Source: a virus. Taken from it: a stretch of 29,997 bases of DNA. The DNA lies in the IMG/VR virus record IMGVR_UViG_3300021085_000142, positions 1 through 29,997 of that record; one strand, 5' to 3'. How positions within the stretch are numbered: position 1 is the first letter of the stretch; each line of letters opens with the position of its first letter. Below, in pieces: positions 23,213 through 29,997 of this stretch. The translations under genes and the position numbers were made by a program. The notes under the pieces were generated by a model, which had not been told where the DNA came from, searched no databases, and was given only the letters and a program-made list of their open reading frames with translations.

Positions 23213-25645
23213 ATGGCAAATCTTACTTCACCTGGCGTACAGGTTTCAGTAACAGACGAATCAGTATACGGCCCAGCCGGAGCCGGCACTGTTCCTATGT
23301 TATTCATTGCTACTGGTGAGGATAAGGCGGATCCTACCCTTACTGAATCAGATGGCATTGCAAAATATACAAAGTCTGCAAACGCAGGAAAGCCTATTCT
23401 AGTTACTTCACAAAGAGAACTTACACAATACTTTGGAAACGTTGATTTCCATAAAGTAGCTGGTACAGTTCAACAAGGTGACGAAACTAACGAATACGGG
23501 CTTTTGGCAGCATATTCATTTTTAGGACAAGCGTCAGCGGCACACATAGTACGTGCTGATGTTAACCTAACAGAACTTAGACCAAGTTCATCAGCACCAG
23601 CAGGTGATCCAGCAAATAATACTTATTGGTTAAATCCAACAGGTGCAAGCATGGGTATTTTTGAATGGTCAGGAACAGCATGGGTTGAGCAAACTCCTAC
23701 AGTAGAAATAGTTTCTACGGCAGGCGCAGCAACAGCCACAGTAGTTAATGGTAACTACTTAGTTGAAATAGTAAACAGTACATCTAGTACTAAATTACAT
23801 TACTATAAAGGTGTAAGTGGTAGTTGGGATGCATTAGTAAACGCAGATACTACATTTGCTCCACATTACTCAGCACCATCAAGCCCATCAGCAGATGATG
23901 TTTGGATTAAAACAACAACTCCAGGTTCAGGTTTAGATATTGCACCTAGTTTGTTTACAACAACAGCAGGTTCATTTGTAAGTAAAGCAATTACATATGC
24001 AGATGATTCAGCTCCAGATGGAACAACAGGCGATATTCCACAAGACGGTAGTAGCGGTGTAGCTAGATCATTAGGCGAAGGCGACCTTTGGTTTGATTTT
24101 GATGATACAACATCATCAATTGAACTTAAACGCTATGACAGTTCAGGCAACGATTGGGATTCAATCTCATCAGACGGTTCTGCAGGAACAGGCGGTTTTA
24201 TTATGACTGCTTCAACTACACAACCAACTGGTAATCCAGTAACTGGTACTATGTGGTTTGATCCAGATGTAAACGAATTAGCAGTTTACGAAGTTGTATC
24301 AGACTCAGGTACACAAAAATGGAAACGTGCAGCAGATGTACAATACACTACAACAGCACCAACATCAGACACAGGCGGTAACGCACTAGCTGACGGTGAC
24401 TATTGGGTTGATACAGACGCAAGCGGTTACCCTGTAATTTACAGACACAATGGTACTGCATGGGTAGTTAAAGATGGTACAGATCAAAGCACAAGTGGTG
24501 GTGTTGTATTTGGCGATATTACTGCTAACGATACAACTGTAGATACATTTGAAGCAACTCTATTAGCAGGTGCTCCAGATCCATTAGTACACCCAACTGG
24601 AATGACTGGTATTAACATGTGTCGTTCAGCTAACACAGTTAGAGAATATGATGGTTCATTAGGAACTACATGGAAATGGCGTAACAAAGCAGGCAATCAA
24701 GCAAACGGCAAAGGTTCGTTTGGTAGATTAGCTCAGCGTAAAGTTGTTACAACAGCAATGCAGGCAGCAGCAAGTGGTTCAGAACTACGTGAAGATACAG
24801 TAGCGTTCCGTTTAATTGCAGCTCCAGGTTATACAGAAATGTATGATGAAATGGTAACATTAAATAGTGATAGAGATGAAACAGCATTTGTTATTGTTGA
24901 CGCTCCATTCCGTTTAAACCAAACTGAAGCAATTGCTTGGAAACAAGGAACTACTGCTACAGAAAATGGCGAAGACGGATTAGTAACATCAAACACTTAC
25001 AGTGCAGTTTATTATCCACATGCATTAACAACTAACCCTTCTACAGGTGATAACGTTGTTGCTCCAGCATCACACATTGCATTATACACATATGCATACA
25101 GTGATAACGTGAGCTTCCAATGGTTTGCACCAGCAGGTTTAACACGTGGTGTTGTACAAAATGCAACTAGCGTTGGTTACTTAAACAATGAAGACGAGTT
25201 TGTTAAACTATCATTAACACAAGGTTCTAGAGATGCAATGTATGAACAAAAGATGAATCCAATTGCAACATTCCCGACAGACGGAGTAGTTGTATTTGGT
25301 CAAAAATCATTACATGCAGGTGCTTCAGCATTAGACAGAGTTAACGTTGCAAGACTTACTGCTTATCTAAGAGAACGTTTTGCCGTAATAGCAAGACCTT
25401 ACTTGTTTGAACCAAATGATGCAGGTACAAGAGAAAATGCTAAAGCAACTTTTGAAGGATTTTTATCAAATATCATGAGGCAACGTGGTGTTTATGACTT
25501 CGCAGTAGTATGTGATGAAACAAACAACACACCAGCAAGAATTGATGCTAATGAATTCTATGTTGACGTAGCAATTGAGCCTACAAAATCAGCAGAATTT
25601 ATTTACATTCCAATTAGAATTGTAAATACTGGCGAATTAAACTAA
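23213..25645 (+). CDS. 18: Tail sheath protein (T4 gp18-like) with inserted W-repeat domain
   Basis: 810 residues; T4 gp18 has 659. The N-terminus (SPGVQVSVTDESVYGPAGAGTVP, TSQRELTQYFGN, NEYGLLAAYSFLGQASAAHIVRADV) and the C-terminal half (from VNLT/AGAPDP onward, with YDEMVTLNSDRDETAFVIVDAP, NPIATFPTDGVVVFGQKSLH, ALDRVNVARLTAYLRERF) are typical of contractile tail sheath proteins of T4-like phages. Between about residues 130 and 430 lies an insertion with at least five repeats of the type [DN][TD].W[FIL]....-Y...G..W: TYWLNPTG...WSGTAW, DVWIKTT, DLWFDFDD, TMWFDPDV and DYWVDTDA...HNGTAW. The sheath contracts to drive the tail tube through the envelope; the insertion is probably exposed on the outer surface. 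Strong ribosome site AAGGAG. Confidence 0.9.
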   Translation: MANLTSPGVQVSVTDESVYGPAGAGTVPMLFIATGEDKADPTLTESDGIAKYTKSANAGKPILVTSQRELTQYFGNVDFHKVAGTVQQGDETNEYGLLAAYSFLGQASAAHIVRADVNLTELRPSSSAPAGDPANNTYWLNPTGASMGIFEWSGTAWVEQTPTVEIVSTAGAATATVVNGNYLVEIVNSTSSTKLHYYKGVSGSWDALVNADTTFAPHYSAPSSPSADDVWIKTTTPGSGLDIAPSLFTTTAGSFVSKAITYADDSAPDGTTGDIPQDGSSGVARSLGEGDLWFDFDDTTSSIELKRYDSSGNDWDSISSDGSAGTGGFIMTASTTQPTGNPVTGTMWFDPDVNELAVYEVVSDSGTQKWKRAADVQYTTTAPTSDTGGNALADGDYWVDTDASGYPVIYRHNGTAWVVKDGTDQSTSGGVVFGDITANDTTVDTFEATLLAGAPDPLVHPTGMTGINMCRSANTVREYDGSLGTTWKWRNKAGNQANGKGSFGRLAQRKVVTTAMQAAASGSELREDTVAFRLIAAPGYTEMYDEMVTLNSDRDETAFVIVDAPFRLNQTEAIAWKQGTTATENGEDGLVTSNTYSAVYYPHALTTNPSTGDNVVAPASHIALYTYAYSDNVSFQWFAPAGLTRGVVQNATSVGYLNNEDEFVKLSLTQGSRDAMYEQKMNPIATFPTDGVVVFGQKSLHAGASALDRVNVARLTAYLRERFAVIARPYLFEPNDAGTRENAKATFEGFLSNIMRQRGVYDFAVVCDETNNTPARIDANEFYVDVAIEPTKSAEFIYIPIRIVNTGELN

Positions 25646-25666
25646 AACTTTAATTTTAGTTAAAAT

Positions 25667-25696
25667 AAGGGCTACTATAGAAATATAGTAGCCTTT
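25667..25696 (+). terminator. Terminator after the tail sheath gene
   Basis: A nine-pair core stem GGCTACTAT / ATAGTAGCC (25670-25678/25685-25693), extendable to twelve pairs including one wobble, with loop AGAAAT and a short T run. Another stem AACTAAAA/TTTTAGTT (25640-25647/25654-25661) overlaps the sheath stop codon. Confidence 0.7.
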
Positions 25697-25739
25697 AATG
25701 TGATAAATCTTAAAGATTGTTATTTTTCGACGATGTTTT

Positions 25740-25748
25740 GATAAATAC
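25740..25748 (+). promoter_or_regulatory. T4-type late promoter (GATAAATAC) for the tail tube gene
   Basis: GATAAATAC lies 44 bases upstream of the ATG at 25793. A seven-pair leader hairpin AATACTA/TAGTATT (25760-25766/25772-25778, loop CAGTA) sits immediately before AGGAG (25781-25785). A weaker GATAAATCT occurs at 25702. Confidence 0.75.
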
Positions 25749-25792
25749 AATATAACAGAAATACTACAGTATAGTATTATAGGAGAAAACAA

Positions 25793-26398
25793 ATGGCTGT
25801 AATTACAAATTTTGGAGTACCAACAGACTCGGCAGTAGGTACTACTTTGATGCCTAAACTACAATATAGATTTAGAGTGTCATTTACAAATTTAGGCGGC
25901 GGAAGCCTTAAAGACCAGACAACGCAAAACGTTATCAGTGCTTCACGTCCAAACTTAACACACGAAGAAGTTGTTGTTGATTCATACAACTCAAAAATGT
26001 ATCTAGCAGGTAAGCATACTTGGGAACCAGTAACTATTGTATTACGTGATGATATGGATTCAAACGTTATCAAAGTATTAGGCGAACAACTAAACAAGCA
26101 AGTTGATCATGCAGATCAATCAAGCCCTATAGCCGGTAGTGCATATAAATTTAACGTAAAAATTGAAACATTAGATGGTGCCAATGGTGCAACTAAACCA
26201 AAACCATTTGATACATGGGACTTACAAGGTTCGTTTATTAGTAATATACAATATGGTGATTTAAACTATGCAGATTCGAATATGGTGCAAGTTACATTAA
26301 CAGTACGTTACGATCACGCAGTACATACAATAGACGGTGATGATGTATTGTCGGGCCAAAAAGCTAAAACAGTTGGTGAATCAGGCGCAACTAGTTAA
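25793..26398 (+). CDS. 19: Tail tube protein (T4 gp19-like)
   Basis: 201 residues; T4 gp19 has 163. It directly follows the sheath gene as in T4. The start MAVITNFGVPTDSAVGTTLMPKLQYRFRV-type leader, then NVISASRPNLTHEEVVVDSYNSKMYLAGKHTWEPVTIVLRDD and LQGSFISNIQYGDLNYADS near the end fit the tail tube fold: a beta-barrel with a long hairpin that stacks as hexameric rings. The tube is the channel for DNA ejection. It is separated from the sheath by a terminator and new late promoter, so it can be made in a different amount. The extra C-terminal residues are short and hydrophilic. Confidence 0.82.
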   Translation: MAVITNFGVPTDSAVGTTLMPKLQYRFRVSFTNLGGGSLKDQTTQNVISASRPNLTHEEVVVDSYNSKMYLAGKHTWEPVTIVLRDDMDSNVIKVLGEQLNKQVDHADQSSPIAGSAYKFNVKIETLDGANGATKPKPFDTWDLQGSFISNIQYGDLNYADSNMVQVTLTVRYDHAVHTIDGDDVLSGQKAKTVGESGATS

Positions 26399-26416
26399 TA
26401 GTTAGGAACTAATACA

Positions 26417-27013
26417 ATGGCATTGGGTAATGACGCACATATTTTGTATGGTCAAAGTTTACCACACAAAAGAGATGAAAAACTATTAGCTATACCAAGA
26501 AATAAATATAATTTCGATGTAAAGTTAAATACAATTGCTAATGGCAATGACAGAGTAGTTTACTTACCTAGAATAGCTAACGTGGCAATGCCATCGTTTG
26601 TATATAGAACACAAACGTTAAACAACTATAATAATAAAAGCGTAGTTCAAACAGGAATAGATTATACTCCTATAACACTGACAGCATATGATACTAAAGA
26701 TGCTGTATTTGAAAATTTCCTTAAGAAGTACGCTGACCATTATTATACAGGACCAATGAACGAGGGCAGTTATGCTGAATGGCTTAATAGCCCTAAAGGT
26801 TTTAATCTAAAAACATCTAATCATTATATTACATCTATGGTTATTACTAGAACTGATACTAGTAAACAAAAAAACATAATAGAAATATTTCACCCATTTA
26901 TACAAAATGCAGATGCAGATACATTAGACTACTCAGACAGTAGTCCTACTACTTTTAGAGTAACATTTGCATACGAAGGCTATAGAATTGATACTCCTCT
27001 TGGGAGTAACTAA
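26417..27013 (+). CDS. Tail-tube-like virion protein, probable gp19 paralogue or tube-end protein
   Basis: 198 residues, 18 bases after the tube gene with AGGA at 26404-26407. Its middle part parallels gp19: NYNNKSVVQTGIDYTPITLTAYDTKDAVFENFLKKY lines up in pattern with the DSYNSKMYLAG...PVTIVLRDDMDSNVIKVLGEQL region of the tube protein, and both are preceded by a beta-rich N-terminal part. The C-terminus (DYSDSSPTTFRVTFAYEGYRID) also mirrors the tube's YADSNMVQVTLTVRYD. It may cap or initiate the tube (as T4 gp54/gp48 do) or be a minor tube component. The similarity is my reading of the pattern, not an alignment score. It overlaps the gp4 start by one base (TAATG). Confidence 0.6.
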   Translation: MALGNDAHILYGQSLPHKRDEKLLAIPRNKYNFDVKLNTIANGNDRVVYLPRIANVAMPSFVYRTQTLNNYNNKSVVQTGIDYTPITLTAYDTKDAVFENFLKKYADHYYTGPMNEGSYAEWLNSPKGFNLKTSNHYITSMVITRTDTSKQKNIIEIFHPFIQNADADTLDYSDSSPTTFRVTFAYEGYRIDTPLGSN

Positions 27014-27459
27014 TGCCCAAATTCCAAAACGGAAAATTCATACCATCTAACCCTGATAAATACTTAGGCAAAAGAACACCTCATTATAGAAGTGGGTGGG
27101 AATTAGCAGTAATGCGTATGTGTGATAATCATCCAGCAATACTAGGCTGGGGCAGTGAAACACATAGAATTCCATATAAAAATCCACTTACTGGAAAAAT
27201 GAGTACTTATGTACCTGACTTGTTATTGGTATACAAAGACAAGAAAGGACAGAATCATGCTGAGATGGTTGAGATTAAACCAGCTAGTCAGACATTGAGT
27301 GAGGCAAGAACACAAGCTCAAAAGGCAGCGGCAGTAGTCAATCATTCCAAATGGGCGGCAGCACACGCATGGTGTAAATCACAAGGGATGAGTTTTAGGG
27401 TTATAACTGAAAATCAGATTTTTAATAAACCTCAAAATTCTAAAAAGAAACGAAAATGA
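27013..27459 (+). CDS. 4: Head completion protein/nuclease (T4 gp4-like)
   Basis: 148 residues. RSGWELAVMRMCDNHPAILGW, then HRIPYKNPLTGKMSTYVPDLLLVY and MVEIKPASQ, match the head completion protein gp4 of T4-like phages, which has a TnsA/restriction-endonuclease-like fold. The putative catalytic residues E30 (WE), D69 (PDLLL) and E87-x-K89 (EIK) are all present. gp4 acts after DNA packaging, when the filled head is finished before tail joining. The C-terminus is very basic (KKKRK), suiting DNA contact. ATG is coupled to the preceding stop (TAATG), and its own stop overlaps the next ATG (ATGA). Confidence 0.82.
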   Translation: MPKFQNGKFIPSNPDKYLGKRTPHYRSGWELAVMRMCDNHPAILGWGSETHRIPYKNPLTGKMSTYVPDLLLVYKDKKGQNHAEMVEIKPASQTLSEARTQAQKAAAVVNHSKWAAAHAWCKSQGMSFRVITENQIFNKPQNSKKKRK

Positions 27460-27995
27460 CAAAAAAATTAGAAGAAGAATTAAACTTACCAGATTTAGAT
27501 GAATTACTTCCTGACGTAGAACAGGAAGATAAGGAACCTACAACTGAAGAAGTAAAAAACGAAATTGCTAACATAGAAGGCGAAATGAGTATGGTAGAAC
27601 GTGCTCAAGCGGCACTACCTACTGTTGAAGGACTAGAACAATTAGATAGAGAAATGGATGCATATGCTACAAAGGCCATGGAAACATTTGAAGATTTAGT
27701 TGATTTAGGCAAGAACGTAGAAGATAGACATGCAGCACCAATATTTGATAGTGCGGCAAAAATGATAGCGGCAGCATTACAGGCAAAACAAGCCAAAATG
27801 GATAAAAAAATGAAAATGATTGAGTTACAAATGCGTCAAGCTAGACTTGAAAAAGACAGTGAGAAGATAGATGCGTATGTAGCCGGTAAAAAACACGAAT
27901 TAGGCGAAGAAGAAGAAACAGAAGGACGTATAGTAGGAGATAGAACTGCTATGCTTGCCGAAATTATGAAAAATTTGCCTGAAAAAGATAAATAG
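27456..27995 (+). CDS. 16: Terminase small subunit (T4 gp16-like)
   Basis: 179 residues. It has an acidic N-terminus (LNLPDLDELLPDVEQED), a central helical region with MDAYATKAMETFEDLVDLGKN and APIFDSAAKMIAAALQAKQAKMDKKMKMIELQMRQARLE, and a C-terminal DRTAMLAEIMKNL. This is the architecture of gp16 in T4-like marine phages: a central coiled coil forming the ring that recognises DNA and regulates the large terminase gp17. The length is close to T4 gp16 (164 aa). In T4, gp16 and gp17 come directly before gp18; here gp16 is after gp19 and gp4, and gp17 does not follow in the window. The last codons contain a late promoter. Confidence 0.7.
   Translation: MTKKLEEELNLPDLDELLPDVEQEDKEPTTEEVKNEIANIEGEMSMVERAQAALPTVEGLEQLDREMDAYATKAMETFEDLVDLGKNVEDRHAAPIFDSAAKMIAAALQAKQAKMDKKMKMIELQMRQARLEKDSEKIDAYVAGKKHELGEEEETEGRIVGDRTAMLAEIMKNLPEKDK
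27987..27995 (+). promoter_or_regulatory. T4-type late promoter within the end of gp16 (GATAAATAG)
   Basis: GATAAATAG codes for the last residues and the TAG stop of gp16. It lies 21 bases before the next ATG (28017), with AGGAG at 28002-28006. Confidence 0.55.
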
Positions 27996-28016
27996 TATTA
28001 ATAGGAGATAACCGCA

Positions 28017-28511
28017 ATGAACAAACTATTTTCGCAATACTTAAACGAATCAAAAAAATCGTGGAAGTTTTGTATTAAAACAGTACATGATCTAACTGAT
28101 GAACAATGTGATCGCATAGAGAAGCACCTCGGTAAATACGACTCTAAAGGACTCGGTGCTGCAAAGAAAACAATCTTACAAAGTGCTCCACGTGATTTTC
28201 CAAATCACAAAGGATACGAAGTTTTTACACATGATTTTGAAACTAATATCGTCGCTAGCGGTTGGCAAATACAAAACGATATTCGTAACATGCTTGGATT
28301 AACTGACGGTGTACTTAAAGTAAAAGGCGAACATGAACCAGATGAATTAATTCCACCAATGAGCGAACGTGTTGAAAGCGTACTAGCTGATGGCGAATAT
28401 AAAGATGCAGAAAAAGTAAATGCATCAGATCATTACGGTGACGAGTATAACTCCAGTTTCATTAAAGAATTAATGAAAGTAAAAAAAGAAAAGGAAAAAG
28501 GCAATGAGTGA
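28017..28511 (+). CDS. Conserved T4-like marine phage protein, unknown
   Basis: 164 residues. SWKFCIKTVHDLTDEQCDRIEKHLGKYD, then KKTILQSAPRDFPNHKGYEVFTHDFETN and SGWQIQNDIRNMLG form a compact alpha/beta domain of about 105 residues. It is followed by an acidic, probably flexible tail (DELIPPMSERVESVLADGEY, NASDHYGDEY, KKEKEKGNE). The same pattern (IKTV...ID..L.KYD, TI.Q..P.DFP, D.E..L..S.....D.RN.LG) occurs in proteins encoded near head genes of T4-like marine phages; their role is not known to me. It overlaps the next gene by eight bases. Confidence 0.6.
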   Translation: MNKLFSQYLNESKKSWKFCIKTVHDLTDEQCDRIEKHLGKYDSKGLGAAKKTILQSAPRDFPNHKGYEVFTHDFETNIVASGWQIQNDIRNMLGLTDGVLKVKGEHEPDELIPPMSERVESVLADGEYKDAEKVNASDHYGDEYNSSFIKELMKVKKEKEKGNE

Positions 28512-29751
28512 TTTAGACAGAATATTAAAACTTGCTAGCCACGGCACAGCAGATGCTCAAAGCCCGGCTCCAGCAGAAAGAGAATTAAAAGAAGCACCAG
28601 GTAGAGAATTAAAACCACATGCCAAATTGGCACTAGAAGATTGGTGTAAAAGATGGTCCAAGTATAAAGGAATGAATGGCGATCCATTACCAATGGGAAT
28701 GGTACTAGCTAAAGTAGATTCAGGTATTACAACAGACGGAATTGAAGCAGGCGAAGCCGATAAAGCAATGGAAATTATATATCCAGGCAAAGGCGCTGAA
28801 ATGAAAGGCGACATGAACGACGGTGATGCTCATGCACATGATGTTGATTGGGGTGATTATGAAATTCAAAAGCACTTGCCATTGACAAATAAAATGCAAG
28901 ATGAATTTATAGCTATTATGGGCAACGATGACGAATCAACAATGCAAGGTGTTTATGATATTGTTAAAAATGCATGTATGGAAACAACAACTGAAGCAGT
29001 TGGCGAATTTGCAGAACCAATTTATGATTTAATTGATATGCATTTTGAAGGCGACTGTCAACCAGTATTTGATGATTTAGTTCGTTATTTAAGTGGTGAT
29101 CAAATTGAAGATTTTGTTGCAGACTTTAGACGTAACCATGATTTACCAATGGGTGATGATATGGACGAAGCATATAAAAAGAAAACAAAATTAAACGCAT
29201 CAGAATACAAATGCGAAGACTGTGGCGACACAATGCACAAACCTACTACAGATTGTTCACATGATTGTGATGACGAAACAGGTAGCTGGTGGAAAGACAA
29301 AGACGGCAACGGTGTTCCAGATTCATTAGAAGAAGCTCCAAATGAAGGCAATGAATTCTCAGGTGCATTAGCTGATGCTAAGAAAAATGGTAAAAAAGAA
29401 TTTGAAGTTGATGGTAAAAAATACAAAGTAGAATCAGAAGAATCAGAAACTGACAAAGAAGAATTAGAGGAGTCTCCGACTATGGATACAACACAATTAA
29501 TTAACTTAATGAAAAACTCAGGTTTAAGCGAAGAGAAAATTAAAACAAAATTAGACGAATGGGCAAACACACCAGCCGGTGCAGCAGAAGAAGAAGCTAC
29601 ATCACATGGTGAACCATATGAGAATTATGCACAAAGCGTTAACCTAAGTTTAAAAAGATACTTAGACGCAGAAGACATGAAAGTAGGCTTAAAAGAACAT
29701 AAAGTTGAAGATATCAAAGAAGCATATAAGAAATCTAAAGGGGAAAAGTAA
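28504..29751 (+). CDS. Acidic multi-domain protein with Cys cluster and Ca-binding-like loop
   Basis: 415 residues, very acidic. After a Pro/Ala/Glu-rich start comes LKPHAKLALEDWCKRWSKY and a helical region (~125-210). A putative zinc site follows, C237-x2-C240, H245, C251-x3-C255, and directly after it DKDGNGVPD (265-273), the spacing of a calcium-binding loop as in EF-hand-like or thrombospondin-type repeats. Then come a KKEFEVDGKKYKVESEE hairpin with an acidic tail and a Leu-rich segment (TQLINLMKNSGLSEEKIKTKLDEW). Overlap with the previous gene and TAATG coupling to the next suggest one operon. In position it could belong to the head scaffold or core, but there is no sequence motif to confirm this. 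I do not recognise a family. Confidence 0.6.
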   Translation: MSDLDRILKLASHGTADAQSPAPAERELKEAPGRELKPHAKLALEDWCKRWSKYKGMNGDPLPMGMVLAKVDSGITTDGIEAGEADKAMEIIYPGKGAEMKGDMNDGDAHAHDVDWGDYEIQKHLPLTNKMQDEFIAIMGNDDESTMQGVYDIVKNACMETTTEAVGEFAEPIYDLIDMHFEGDCQPVFDDLVRYLSGDQIEDFVADFRRNHDLPMGDDMDEAYKKKTKLNASEYKCEDCGDTMHKPTTDCSHDCDDETGSWWKDKDGNGVPDSLEEAPNEGNEFSGALADAKKNGKKEFEVDGKKYKVESEESETDKEELEESPTMDTTQLINLMKNSGLSEEKIKTKLDEWANTPAGAAEEEATSHGEPYENYAQSVNLSLKRYLDAEDMKVGLKEHKVEDIKEAYKKSKGEK

Positions 29752-29997
29752 TGAATTACAAGGACCTTAGCAGATTAAGAGAACTATCTGGTATTAAAGA
29801 AGCAGATAGAAGTGATGTTACACACGCTCAACTTTTACCTCACATTAAAAACGTTAAAGCGGCAATGGTGAGACACGCTCAAGAAGATCCTAGTGAAGCA
29901 AGAGAATTTATTGAACATTTAGATGATATGATGGATGCTGGTGATGTAGAGGTTGTAGACATGATGCAACCAGACTATATGGATACTGAAGCAAGAG
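29751..29997 (+). CDS. Unknown acidic/helical protein, 3' end outside window
   Basis: The ATG overlaps the previous stop (TAATG), with AAAGGGG at 29738-29744. The frame is open to the right edge (82 codons visible): MNYKDLSRLRELSGIKEADR, then LLPHIKNVKAAMVRHAQEDP and an acidic helix (FIEHLDDMMDAGDVEVVDMM). The motif LSRLRELSGI[KP] near the start also marks proteins of T4-like marine phages that I cannot name. It is coupled to the acidic gene upstream. Only the beginning is visible, so no function is proposed. Confidence 0.6.
   Translation, partial: MNYKDLSRLRELSGIKEADRSDVTHAQLLPHIKNVKAAMVRHAQEDPSEAREFIEHLDDMMDAGDVEVVDMMQPDYMDTEAR

Overview
This AT-rich 30 kb window is part of the late (virion) region of a T4-like myovirus, most likely a marine phage of the cyanophage/pelagiphage kind. 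The evidence is recognisable T4-type neck (gp13, gp14), tail completion (gp15), tail sheath (gp18), tail tube (gp19), head completion (gp4) and small terminase (gp16) proteins, together with repeated T4-type late promoters (ATAAATA core, usually ATAAATAC) in front of them. Genes are tightly packed, with TAATG or ATGA overlaps, and no gap exceeds 300 bases. No tRNA, insertion sequence, CRISPR array or integrase was seen. The host cannot be read directly. The low G+C, the phage type and a BacA/SbmA-family gene are compatible with a marine alphaproteobacterium such as SAR11, but this is inference.

Layout. (1) 1-9988: a rightward fibre/baseplate-adhesin block of six genes, most with their own late promoter. 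Three consecutive genes (5804-9710) each end in a Peptidase_S74 intramolecular chaperone domain, and the genes share peptide modules and even identical DNA blocks. (2) 10010-12255: a terminator with a sigma70-like promoter threaded through it, then a conserved small protein and two glycosyltransferase-like proteins. (3) 12257-15159: a leftward late operon, gp14 - gp15 - Nudix hydrolase, driven by a minus-strand late promoter. (4) 15219-16314: a self-contained rightward unit of late promoter, SbmA/BacA-family inner-membrane peptide transporter and strong terminator. This is the most surprising gene in the window. (5) 16328-19139: a consensus sigma70 promoter followed by small genes of unknown function and a larger conserved protein. 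(6) 19146-23119: gp13, a Cys-rich mini-protein, a dNMP kinase behind a perfect sigma70 promoter whose transcript would be leaderless, then an overlapping pair of a methyltransferase-like protein and an Asp/Asn beta-hydroxylase-type 2OG-Fe(II) oxygenase. (7) 23155-29997: sheath, tube, a probable tube paralogue, gp4, gp16, and acidic proteins of unknown function running off the right edge.

How it fits together. Late transcription by the phage-modified host polymerase would make tail, neck, fibre and packaging proteins. Two or three host-type promoters make small islands that could be expressed early. The neck cluster is split: gp13 is rightward at 19.2 kb, while gp14-gp15 are leftward at 12.7-15.2 kb, with the transporter and the sigma70 island between them. 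Repeated aromatic Y-x-x-x-G-[TS]-x-W modules appear in the sheath and in the C-terminal extensions of gp14 and gp15, and EGS-NLYYT repeats run through the fibre genes. Both suggest that surface modules have been exchanged between virion proteins.
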